From PVC group bacterium (GTDB lineage Bacteria > Verrucomicrobiota > Kiritimatiellia > UBA8416 > PXDI01), in assembly GCA_003565095.1 (NCBI GenBank), contig PXDI01000386.1, forward strand, positions 1 through 20,390: a stretch of DNA of 20,390 nt. The letters are read 5' to 3'. This document shows positions 7,216-14,866 of this stretch, one piece after another. Within the stretch, counting starts at the first letter, position 1, and each line of letters starts with the position of its first letter. The translations under genes were made by a program, and so were the position numbers. The notes beneath the pieces were generated by a model. It saw nothing but the letters and a program-made list of their open reading frames with translations, was not told the DNA's origin and did not search any database.

Positions 7216-9543
7216 ATGCATAGTACGCCGACAACTACACCTAGAATAAAAGTCGAGGCGGCACCCAGAACACAGGTGTTGCGCCCGCCACCGGTGCGCG
7301 GACAGAGCGACACTCTGGTTCTGACTCCCGATGAAGCCTCGATTGCCGGCGGCTCCCTGCTGACGCAATATTCCATCATCCGCAAAATCGGCGGCGGCGG
7401 AATGGGCGTGGTTTATCTCGCCCGCGACAATCATCTCGGCCGCTTTGTCGCCATAAAACGCCTGACACGCAAAGCCCTTACCGAACAGCATCTGCGCCTG
7501 CGCTTTATGGAAGAAGCCAAGTCCGTGGCGGCCTTGAACCATATTTACATCGTGCATGTCTATACGCTTGGCGAAGATTCCGATGGCCCGTATATCGTCA
7601 TGGAATTTATTGCCGGGCCAGAACCCGGAGCGGAGCACCCCCCGCCCCCGATGTCGCTTGCCGACTACGTTACCAGGCACGAACCATTAGCGCAGGAGGA
7701 GGCGATCGACCTGCTGATCAAACTTTGCCGCGCCATGGAATATGCGCATATCTGCGGAGTTATTCACCGCGACCTAAAACCCACCAACGTGCTGCTGGAC
7801 GAAAGCGGCGAACCTAAAATTGTTGATTTCGGACTGGCGCGACGTGCCGCACGTGATGATGACCCGCTGACCGTGCCCGGCGAGAAAATGCTTTCGCTGG
7901 GATATGGCGCTCCCGAGCAGGAAAGTGATGCCAGCCTGGTGGATGAACGGGCCGATGTCTATGGTCTTGGTGCGCTGCTTTATTTCAGCATAACCGGAAG
8001 AAACCCGCGCTATTTTCGCGAAAACGACGTGCCCGCGCTGCTGCGTGAACCGCTGTGCCGCGCACTTGATACTGATCGTGATAAACGCTGGAGCAGTGTG
8101 GCGGCGTTCCGGCAGGCTCTGGAATTAATCAAGGCACCCTCCAGCATTGATGTCCCGACAGTAAAAACCACCTGGCGCTGTAAATGGTGCGACACCATCA
8201 ACCCAACCGCCATCCCCTACTGCGGGCAATGCGGCTGGGACGGACGCGAACGCTGCGCGGAGTGCGGTGCGGAAACCCGCGTGGGTATCCAGTTTTGCGG
8301 CGAGTGCGGTGCCGATGCCAGAGAATATGAAATGGCCACGCGCCTGCTATCGCTCTTGCGCCAGTATCGGGAAGATCAGCAATACGAAGCCATCATATCA
8401 TCCGCCGGTGCCATTTCCGGCTTCCAGCCCGTCGGCGACGGCGGACGCAAACTGCTGCGCCGTATTCACCGGCTGACCGAGGAAGCGCAGGGCGCACTCG
8501 TCCGGCGGCGCACATTGCGCAGTCTGCTGGAGCAGGATATTGCACATGCCAATTACGAACAGGCTCAGAAACATCTTGAAGAATACCATACCCTTTCCGA
8601 GGACACCTCATTTGATGAAGCCGTACAAAAGCTGCCGCGCAAACGCGCCGGAATGGAAATCGAACTGGCACAGCGCGCTTTGAAAAAGCACAAATGGGAA
8701 ACCGCCCGGCAGATTTGCCGCAGGGTGCTGGATGAAATGGATGCCGGACACGCGGAAGCACAGGCCGTTCTCAACTCCATCAATAACCGCTTGGCCGTTA
8801 TCCGCATCACACGCATTGTTCTGCTGGTTATTATGCTGCCACTGCTCTATCTGCTGCTGGCGCCCCCCTTGCAGCGGCGCTTACAGCCGGATACACCGTT
8901 GAAAGAATCTGGGTTCTTCGCATCCCTGAACAGCTTCAGCAATATTCCGTTGGCAGGCGGATTGGCCGCAGACTATCTGGCTTATTGGCAATTGCCGCCA
9001 GCCACCGCGGATGAAGCCGCCCCGACCGCAGTTGAGCCTGAACCGGTTCCCGACGTCTCGGTGCTGGAGGCAATCGAAGACAGCCGCCGTGAACTTGCCG
9101 GCAATCTGGCAAAGGTCGAGACTGAAATGCAGCAGGATGCCGAGAAGATCCGCAGAGAGTACATCGAAGAACTGCGCTCACGCCAGCATCAGCGGCAACG
9201 CCAGGGCGACTTTGACGGCTGGGCGGCACTCAAATACGAAATTGACCGCTTTCACGGCACTCATGTAATTACATATGAGATCATCGAAAATGCGCCGCCG
9301 CTTTTCCGCGATCTGCAGGAACGTTATCTGGAAAAAACCGAGAAACATCTCGCCGAGAAAGACCGGCGTTTAATGCGCGTTTTTGAACGGCATTTACAAA
9401 AACTTGCCGACCGGCAGCGTGACCTTACCAGACGCAACCTGATGGATGAAGCCATGCTGGTAAACCGCGAAATAAAACGTATTGAGTCTTTGCCGGAATT
9501 TGTTGCGGCACAGCAAGGAACCGAGTCACGACAGCAGGAATAG
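7216..9543 (+). CDS. Transmembrane Ser/Thr protein kinase with double zinc ribbon and C-terminal coiled coil
   Basis: A 775-residue Hanks-type kinase. Kinase domain (about 52-310): glycine loop IGGGGMGVVYLA at 58-69, ATP-binding Lys81 in VAIK, catalytic HRDLKPTN with Asp186, and DFG with Asp204, so all core residues are present. Two zinc ribbons follow at 322-364 (four CxxC pairs: 322/325, 336/339, 347/350, 361/364). A helical linker leads to one transmembrane helix at about 534-551, so the kinase should be cytoplasmic and the last ~220 residues extracytoplasmic. That tail is a charged coiled coil with two copies of a ~40-residue motif (about 646-685 and 725-764). The start at 7216 has GAAG five bases upstream; no earlier in-frame start is credible. 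A 17-base gap to the sugar-binding lipoprotein gene suggests co-transcription with the importer. The phosphorylation targets are unknown. Confidence 0.93.
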   Translation: MHSTPTTTPRIKVEAAPRTQVLRPPPVRGQSDTLVLTPDEASIAGGSLLTQYSIIRKIGGGGMGVVYLARDNHLGRFVAIKRLTRKALTEQHLRLRFMEEAKSVAALNHIYIVHVYTLGEDSDGPYIVMEFIAGPEPGAEHPPPPMSLADYVTRHEPLAQEEAIDLLIKLCRAMEYAHICGVIHRDLKPTNVLLDESGEPKIVDFGLARRAARDDDPLTVPGEKMLSLGYGAPEQESDASLVDERADVYGLGALLYFSITGRNPRYFRENDVPALLREPLCRALDTDRDKRWSSVAAFRQALELIKAPSSIDVPTVKTTWRCKWCDTINPTAIPYCGQCGWDGRERCAECGAETRVGIQFCGECGADAREYEMATRLLSLLRQYREDQQYEAIISSAGAISGFQPVGDGGRKLLRRIHRLTEEAQGALVRRRTLRSLLEQDIAHANYEQAQKHLEEYHTLSEDTSFDEAVQKLPRKRAGMEIELAQRALKKHKWETARQICRRVLDEMDAGHAEAQAVLNSINNRLAVIRITRIVLLVIMLPLLYLLLAPPLQRRLQPDTPLKESGFFASLNSFSNIPLAGGLAADYLAYWQLPPATADEAAPTAVEPEPVPDVSVLEAIEDSRRELAGNLAKVETEMQQDAEKIRREYIEELRSRQHQRQRQGDFDGWAALKYEIDRFHGTHVITYEIIENAPPLFRDLQERYLEKTEKHLAEKDRRLMRVFERHLQKLADRQRDLTRRNLMDEAMLVNREIKRIESLPEFVAAQQGTESRQQE

Positions 9544-9560
9544 CAGAAAAGGAGAACCCA

Positions 9561-10556
9561 ATGAAGCAGTCCGTTATGTTACGTGGAACCGGAATATTGT
9601 GTGCGGTATTTATGGCTGTGATGCTGTTGTGCGGTTGCAGCCGCCGCGAACCAGCCGCCGAAACCGGCATAACCATTGCCGTAATCCCCAAAGGTACCAC
9701 CCATGAATTCTGGAAATCAATTCACGCCGGTGCATTGCGCGCCGGAGAGCAGGAAGATGTCCGCATTATCTGGATGGGCCCGCTGCGCGAAGATGACCGT
9801 GACGCACAGATTGATGTGGTGGAAAGCATGATTGCCCGCGGTGTTGATGGAATCGTTTTAGCTCCACTCGACGACATGGCCCTGCGCATGCCGGTGCGCA
9901 ATGCCGTCGCCGCCGGTATTCCCGTGGTAATTATCGACTCCGATCTCAGCAGTGACGACCATATCAGTTTTGTGGCCACCGATAACCGCGCCGGCGGCAT
10001 GCGCGGCGGCATGCTGCTTGCAGAAAAAATCAATGGTGAAGGCCGCGTCGTGATGCTGCGCTATCAGGAAGGCTCCGCCAGCACAATGAACCGCGAACAG
10101 GGCTTTATGGACGCTATGGAAAAATATCCCGGCATCACCGTGGTCAGCCACAACCAGTATGGCGGAGCGACCACCGAGTCGGCATACAGCGCTTCGGAAA
10201 GCCTGCTGGCACCGTTCAAGCAGGACGACGGATTGACAATCGATGCGATCTTCTGCCCAAATGAATCCACCACTTTCGGCATGCTGCGCGCATTGCAGGA
10301 TTCCGGCCTGGCCGGCAAAGTGGTTTTTGTCGGCTTTGACAGCTCAGACAAACTGGTGGAAGCACTTGAAGCCGGGCAGATCCACGGATTGGTGCTGCAG
10401 GATCCGGTCAACATGGGTTATCTGGGCGTAAAAACGCTGACTGCTCATCTGCGCGGCGAACCGGTGGAGAAACTGATTGATACCGGAGCGGCCCTCGCCA
10501 CACCGGAAAATATGCTCACCCCGGAGATTTCGGCGCTGTTGAATCCTGAATTCTGA
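9561..10556 (+). CDS. Sugar ABC transporter substrate-binding lipoprotein (RbsB-like)
   Basis: A periplasmic-binding protein of the ribose/galactose type 1 family (Peripla_BP_4), 331 residues. It starts with a basic/hydrophobic leader ending in a lipobox-like L-C-G-C, which would lipidate Cys26; Cys at the -2 position is unusual but tolerable. The mature part begins with the typical first strand ITIAVIPKGTTHEFW. It then shows GVDGIVLAPLDD, AGIPVVIIDSDL, the DN-RAGG segment, IFCPNE, VVFVGFDSS and the hinge-side GLVLQDPVNMGY. It would deliver a pentose, hexose or related ligand to the permease. The ligand cannot be read from the sequence; nearby deoB/punA make ribose or a nucleoside attractive but unproven. 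AAGGAGA seven bases before the ATG is a strong ribosome binding site. Confidence 0.94.
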   Translation: MKQSVMLRGTGILCAVFMAVMLLCGCSRREPAAETGITIAVIPKGTTHEFWKSIHAGALRAGEQEDVRIIWMGPLREDDRDAQIDVVESMIARGVDGIVLAPLDDMALRMPVRNAVAAGIPVVIIDSDLSSDDHISFVATDNRAGGMRGGMLLAEKINGEGRVVMLRYQEGSASTMNREQGFMDAMEKYPGITVVSHNQYGGATTESAYSASESLLAPFKQDDGLTIDAIFCPNESTTFGMLRALQDSGLAGKVVFVGFDSSDKLVEALEAGQIHGLVLQDPVNMGYLGVKTLTAHLRGEPVEKLIDTGAALATPENMLTPEISALLNPEF

Positions 10557-10571
10557 CATATCGGCGAAAAT

Positions 10572-12140
10572 ATGGTCAACCGCATAGGCGCAACTCCGCT
10601 GCTGGCACTGGACGGCATCAGAAAATCATTCGGTGCCACACATGCTCTGCGCGGGGTCAGCCTGAATGTACAAGCCGGTGAGATTCACGCATTGATCGGT
10701 GTTAACGGTGCCGGCAAAAGCACGTTAATGCACATTCTGGCCGGGGCGGAAACTGCCGATGCCGGAACCGTCTTAATCAACGGCACCCCCTTCCGCGCTG
10801 CCAATCCGCTTGAAGCACGCCGCGCCGGCATCGCGATGATTTATCAGGAACTCTCGCTGGCCGGACATCTTTCCGTGGCCGAAAACATTGTCCTCGGCTG
10901 CGAACCGGCCCGCTGCGGCCTGCTCAAAGCCAAAACTGTTGCTGCGCGGGCAAATGAAGCACTGGCGCTGATGGGGCATAGCGATATCGATATCCACGCC
11001 CCGGTTCACTTGCAGGGAATTGCGCAACGCCAGGTAATTGAAATTGCACGCGCACTTTCAAGCGGTTGCCGGATTCTGGTGCTCGATGAACCTACCAGCA
11101 GCCTTTCGGTCAATGACATCCGCAAACTGTTTGATCTACTGAAAAAACTGCAGACAGCCGGAATCGCTATTATTTATATTTCACATGTGCTTGAGGAAAT
11201 CAAAACAATATCCGGCGGCTACACGGTGCTGCGCGACGGACAGGTTGCCGGCAGTGGCGCAACGGAAAAGGTCTCCACTGACGAACTGATCACGATGATG
11301 AGTGGAAAATCCGCAGAACTGCTGTTCCCACACGGACAACGCCGGCCCGGCGAAGTGCTGCTGCATTGCAAAAATGTATCCGGCCATCCCCTGCCGCGCA
11401 ATGTCAGCCTTGAACTGCGCCGCGGGGAGATTCTGGGACTGGCGGGTGTGGTCGGTGCCGGTCGCACCGAGTTGATGCGCATTCTGATGGGACTTGATAA
11501 ACCAGCGGCAGGCACAATTACTGTTGCCGGCCAGCACGGTTGGAAACCGGCGGGTAAACGTCTTTCACAAGGTATGGGATTGCTGAGTGAGGACCGCAAG
11601 AATGAAGGTCTGGCATTAAAGCTGACGCTTGCCGACAATATGACCATGTCGCGCCTGAGCCGCTGCGGACGCTACGGCACGGTCCAGCCGCGCCGCCAAT
11701 ATAATGCCGCTGTGCAACTTATCGGCCGGCTCGATATCCGGACCACCGGTCCCGCTCAAAAAGTGCAGGCACTCTCCGGCGGCAACCAGCAGAAGGTGGC
11801 CATCGGACGCCTGCTGTTCCATGATTGCGACATTCTGCTGCTGGATGAACCGACCCGAGGTGTTGATGTCCACAGCAAACAACAGATTTACCGCCTGATT
11901 GATGCTCTGGCCACCGGAAAAAACGACGGCAAGCCAAGAGCGGTATTACTGGCCGGCAGCTACCTGCCGGAGTTACTGGGGATGTGTGACAGAATCGCCG
12001 TGATGCACCGCGGAAAACTCGGGCAGGCCAAACCGGCTGAACAATGGACAGAGCACGAACTGCTGCGCGCAACCGCCGGCGCACAGTCAACGGTAACTAA
12101 AACTCGTGACAACGATGAAACCACGGAAGAAAGCTCATGA
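10572..12140 (+). CDS. Sugar ABC transporter ATP-binding protein (RbsA/MglA-like, two NBDs)
   Basis: A cytoplasmic ATPase of 522 residues with two fused nucleotide-binding domains, as in RbsA, MglA and XylG. NBD1 has Walker A GVNGAGKST at 43-51, a Q-loop in MIYQELSL, the family-type signature region LQGIAQRQ, and Walker B ILVLDEPTSSL. NBD2 has the degenerate Walker A GVVGAGRTE typical of this family, the GLLSEDRKNEGL segment, a canonical signature LSGGNQQK at 401-408, and Walker B ILLLDEPTRGVD. NBD1 is therefore expected to be the classical ATP site with an altered signature and NBD2 the reverse. The gene starts 15 bases after the binding-protein stop without an obvious ribosome binding site, and its TGA overlaps the permease ATG. 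Confidence 0.95.
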   Translation: MVNRIGATPLLALDGIRKSFGATHALRGVSLNVQAGEIHALIGVNGAGKSTLMHILAGAETADAGTVLINGTPFRAANPLEARRAGIAMIYQELSLAGHLSVAENIVLGCEPARCGLLKAKTVAARANEALALMGHSDIDIHAPVHLQGIAQRQVIEIARALSSGCRILVLDEPTSSLSVNDIRKLFDLLKKLQTAGIAIIYISHVLEEIKTISGGYTVLRDGQVAGSGATEKVSTDELITMMSGKSAELLFPHGQRRPGEVLLHCKNVSGHPLPRNVSLELRRGEILGLAGVVGAGRTELMRILMGLDKPAAGTITVAGQHGWKPAGKRLSQGMGLLSEDRKNEGLALKLTLADNMTMSRLSRCGRYGTVQPRRQYNAAVQLIGRLDIRTTGPAQKVQALSGGNQQKVAIGRLLFHDCDILLLDEPTRGVDVHSKQQIYRLIDALATGKNDGKPRAVLLAGSYLPELLGMCDRIAVMHRGKLGQAKPAEQWTEHELLRATAGAQSTVTKTRDNDETTEESS

Positions 12141-13096
12141 ACAAACCGTATTTCAACTTTCGATTAATGCTTAAAAACTCAGCGCTGGGACCGTTTCTCG
12201 GACTGATCGGCATCTATCTGCTGTTTGCCTTCATTGCACCCGCCAGCTTCCGGTCCTCAGCCAACCTGCAAACGATGGCAAGGCAATCGGTGATTGTCGG
12301 CATGGCGGCCATCGGGATGACGCTGGTCATTATCTCCGGCGGAATTGATTTGTCGGTTGGTTCAACGATTGCGCTTACCACTGTCATCATCGCCGCCCTG
12401 TTGCAGAATCGGCAATGGCATCCGGCGGCGGCCGCACTCGGCGGAGTGCTGGCCGGAGGCTTGACCGGATTTATCACCGGGACTCTCATCACTCGTCTGC
12501 GCATGGCGCCTTTCATTGTCACGCTCGGGATGATGCTGATTATCCGCGGCGCGGCAAAAGGGCTGGCCGGCGAACAGAAAATTGATGCGCCGATGTCTGC
12601 ACTGAACAACCTGCTGGCGACCCGGCCGGGCTGGAGCTGGCCGGCCGGGGTCTGGATGCTGCTGGGGTTGGCGCTGCTGATGAGTCTGGTTCTGCGTTAT
12701 ACGGTTTTCGGCAGACATGTGGTGGCGGTTGGCTCCAATCCAGAAACCGCGCGGCTGTGCGGCATACGCGTTGCGCTAGTACGTGTGGGTGTTTATACGC
12801 TGTGCGGCATATTCACCGGCATGGCCGGGCTGATGCAGTTTTCGCGCCTCACGGTTGGTGATCCCACCGTGGCAATGGGACGTGAGCTGGATGTGATTGC
12901 CGCGGTTGTTATCGGCGGCGGCAGCCTGACCGGCGGCGAAGGCTCCATCTTCGGCAGCCTGGCCGGCGCAATGATTATGACTGTCATCAGCAGTGGCTGC
13001 CGGCAAATCGGCATGGCCAACTGGATTCAGGAAATTGTCACCGGCGGCATTATCATCCTGGCGGTCGGCCTTGACCGCCTGCGCCACCGTAAATAA
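12137..13096 (+). CDS. Sugar ABC transporter permease (RbsC-like)
   Basis: An inner-membrane permease of the BPD_transp_2 family, 319 residues, with about eight to ten hydrophobic segments. Diagnostic sequences are AIGMTLVIISGGIDLSVGS after the second helix, TLGMMLIIRGAAKG, GSNPETARLCGIRV (the cytoplasmic loop contacting the ATPase), and VVIGGGSLTGGEGSIFGSL near the C-terminus. It would form a homodimeric channel with the double ATPase encoded immediately upstream (four-base ATGA overlap; GGAAGAAAG precedes the start). It is the last gene of the kinase-importer run. No clear rho-independent terminator follows; instead there is a long imperfect inverted repeat 20 bases after the stop. Confidence 0.95.
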   Translation: MNKPYFNFRLMLKNSALGPFLGLIGIYLLFAFIAPASFRSSANLQTMARQSVIVGMAAIGMTLVIISGGIDLSVGSTIALTTVIIAALLQNRQWHPAAAALGGVLAGGLTGFITGTLITRLRMAPFIVTLGMMLIIRGAAKGLAGEQKIDAPMSALNNLLATRPGWSWPAGVWMLLGLALLMSLVLRYTVFGRHVVAVGSNPETARLCGIRVALVRVGVYTLCGIFTGMAGLMQFSRLTVGDPTVAMGRELDVIAAVVIGGGSLTGGEGSIFGSLAGAMIMTVISSGCRQIGMANWIQEIVTGGIIILAVGLDRLRHRK

Positions 13097-13115
13097 CCAA
13101 AAGCATTTTTCTTTT

Positions 13116-13298
13116 ACCACCCGCGTCGCTCTGCTCAGCTGGAGTACACGGAGGGCACTGAGGCAGAGTAAAATTAATTTATTATATTTTCTTGTGCGGT
13201 ATTATTTATACCAACAATTCGTAATAAGCTGCCATATTGTATTTTTATTTCTACTCCGTGCGCTCTGTGTACTCCAGTGAACGCAGTGAACGGGTGGT
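13116..13298. repeat. Long imperfect extragenic inverted repeat
   Basis: Two ~45-base arms, 13116-13162 and 13254-13298, are inverted copies of each other around an AT-rich 91-base centre. The outer ends match perfectly (ACCACCCG with CGGGTGGT). So does an 11-base core (CTGGAGTACAC at 13139-13149 with GTGTACTCCAG at 13267-13277), and the inner ends (CGGAGGGCACTGAG-like) match at about 10 of 13 positions. The element fills most of the 299-base gap between two convergent genes (permease and GH4). It has no ORF of note and no target-site duplication that I can see. A related-looking word, TTCTCTGTGGTTT, follows at about 13341-13353. It could be a bidirectional transcription stop, an extragenic palindromic repeat, or a MITE-like remnant. 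Confidence 0.7.
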
Positions 13299-13395
13299 TA
13301 ATAAATCTGACGGCGCCATTGCCTCGCTGTGTTCTTCAAGTTCTCTGTGGTTTCCTAATTCTGGATTCCGGGGCCACTATGAACCCGCCAGTCAC

Positions 13396-14772
13396 TCAAC
13401 GCCAGTTGTAACCCGGCAGCATGGCGGCATTGGCTTTCATCAGTTTGCGCCACATCTTCCAGGCCTTGTCGGTATCGATATTACAGAGCGGATCATTCAA
13501 CACCGCCTCAAACGCCAATTTCAAACTGCGCTTCCGGCCGGCTTCAAGTGTCATCTGCTGCACGGCCGCCACACGCTGCACCAAGATCAGCACCCCCGCC
13601 GGCAAAGGCGCGGCAACCACCGGATTGAGGCTGTTGCGACGGAACTGGGCATTGGTTTCAACCACTGCGCCTGACGGCAGGCCCGCAACCTGCCCGCGAT
13701 TGGGCAGATTCACATTGGTATCCAGCTCGCGCAATCCCAGCAATGCCTCCATCTGCAAAACACCCTCTTCGCCGGAACCGATTAATTTATCACCGATCGT
13801 CGGACGCTTCATTGTATAATGTGCCAGACGGCGACTGCTGGGAGTCAGCACAAACCCCCAGCGGTGCGCATTGGCCTCACTGGTCAGATACCATGGCACA
13901 AATTCGGCAAGATGCCGGTCCCCGGCACCTCCCAGCACACCAAAACGCCGCCAGAAATCAAAAGCCACCAGTTTGTGCGAACCAAACCACTTGGCGTTAG
14001 CCACCCTTTCCAGCGAATCCGCTGTCCGGTCGGCCCAGAAACCCTTCTCGGCGGCACGCAGTTTAAGCAGTTGATAAAGGTCATGTCCCTGCCATGTGGC
14101 TTTGGTTACAAAAGTAAAATGATTTACCCCGCTTACATCGGTTTTAATCTCATGGCGCGGCGGTCTTTCTTGCATGCCCCAGTGGTCCTTTACCAGCGTT
14201 GCAAGCATCCCCTGGGTGCCGAAAACCTCGTGACAACATCCGAAGGCTTTGATTTCCGGCTCGGCATCATAAAGGATACTGGTGCAAAGCGTCATCGGAT
14301 TGGTGTAATTGATCACCCAGGCAGCCGGACAATAACGCATAATCTTGTGGGCGAAATCCTCATAGAGCGGAGCACAGCGCAGGGCGCGGCTGATCCCACC
14401 CGGACCGGTTGAGTCACCGACGCTTTGCAGAATGCCGAATTCCGCAGGGATATCCAGATCGTTGGCAAACATTTGCAATGGTCCCGGCTGAATGCTGAGA
14501 AACACAAAATCGGCACCTTTCAGCGCATCGGACAGACTTTTGCTGGCACGCACTTTAAAGACGGCCTTGCTCTGCTTGTGGCCGAAAACCTGCCGACCGC
14601 GGGTAACGTTTTTGCGCGCCGCCGCATAGTCAATATCATACAGGACAATCTCGCCGGTCAGGGTCCCCGCCAAGGCCAGATCCGCCATAATGTGTTGCGC
14701 CCAGGAGCGGCTGCCGCCGCCAATATAAGCAACTTTAATTTCTACAGCATTTTTCTTTGACTTGACCATCAT
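13396..14772 (-). CDS. GH4 family NAD- and metal-dependent glycosidase
   Basis: A cytoplasmic glycoside hydrolase of family 4, 458 residues. These enzymes cleave glycosides by transient oxidation using bound NAD and a divalent metal. The N-terminal Rossmann strand VAYIGGGSRSWAQ binds NAD. Further family motifs are VLYDID, GADFVFLSIQPGP, GDSTGPGGISRAL, INYTNPM, the metal-site segment GCCHEVFG (Cys180 and His181) and GVNHFTF. The second half is more divergent. CHEV replaces the CHSV of characterised alpha-glucosidases/galactosidases and the CNxP of 6-phospho-beta-glucosidases. The substrate is therefore uncertain; an alpha-galactoside, alpha-glucoside or alpha-glucuronide is possible. The ATGATG start follows AAGGA (14777-14781); either Met could be used. 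It lies 94 bases downstream of rnr on the same strand and is convergent with the sugar importer. Confidence 0.92.
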   Translation of the reverse strand: MMVKSKKNAVEIKVAYIGGGSRSWAQHIMADLALAGTLTGEIVLYDIDYAAARKNVTRGRQVFGHKQSKAVFKVRASKSLSDALKGADFVFLSIQPGPLQMFANDLDIPAEFGILQSVGDSTGPGGISRALRCAPLYEDFAHKIMRYCPAAWVINYTNPMTLCTSILYDAEPEIKAFGCCHEVFGTQGMLATLVKDHWGMQERPPRHEIKTDVSGVNHFTFVTKATWQGHDLYQLLKLRAAEKGFWADRTADSLERVANAKWFGSHKLVAFDFWRRFGVLGGAGDRHLAEFVPWYLTSEANAHRWGFVLTPSSRRLAHYTMKRPTIGDKLIGSGEEGVLQMEALLGLRELDTNVNLPNRGQVAGLPSGAVVETNAQFRRNSLNPVVAAPLPAGVLILVQRVAAVQQMTLEAGRKRSLKLAFEAVLNDPLCNIDTDKAWKMWRKLMKANAAMLPGYNWR

Positions 14773-14794
14773 TGATTCCTTACCTGTTTTTTAA

Positions 14795-14824
14795 ATAAGC
14801 TTATGCGGAACAAGGATTATCACA
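14795..14824 (-). promoter_or_regulatory. Candidate extended -10 promoter and palindrome upstream of GH4 gene
   Basis: On the minus strand TGTGATAAT (14816-14824) fits an extended -10 (TGnTATAAT) with no good -35. Transcription would begin about 37 bases before the ATG. A perfect 10-base palindrome, ATAAGCTTAT (14795-14804), would lie near the transcript's 5' end and could be an operator. The evidence is short-motif matching only; read-through from rnr is the alternative. Confidence 0.3.
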
Positions 14825-14866
14825 GTATTTCAAGGCCGACTGCCGGACAAGCAAAAAGAGCAGAAA

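Noticed and set aside
7138..7680. 180-codon open frame on the minus strand over the kinase 5' end
   Set aside because: It is antisense to conserved kinase motifs (glycine loop, VAIK), has no recognisable domain and no ribosome binding site; a GC-bias shadow.
13097..13395. Rho-independent terminator or RNA gene after the permease gene
   Set aside because: No compact GC hairpin followed by a T-run is present; the symmetry is a 45-base inverted repeat with a 91-base loop, and no tRNA-like cloverleaf is visible.
13819..14412. 197-codon open frame on the plus strand inside the GH4 gene
   Set aside because: It is antisense to conserved GH4 motifs (CHEV, NYTNP, GVNHF), and its translation has no family features.
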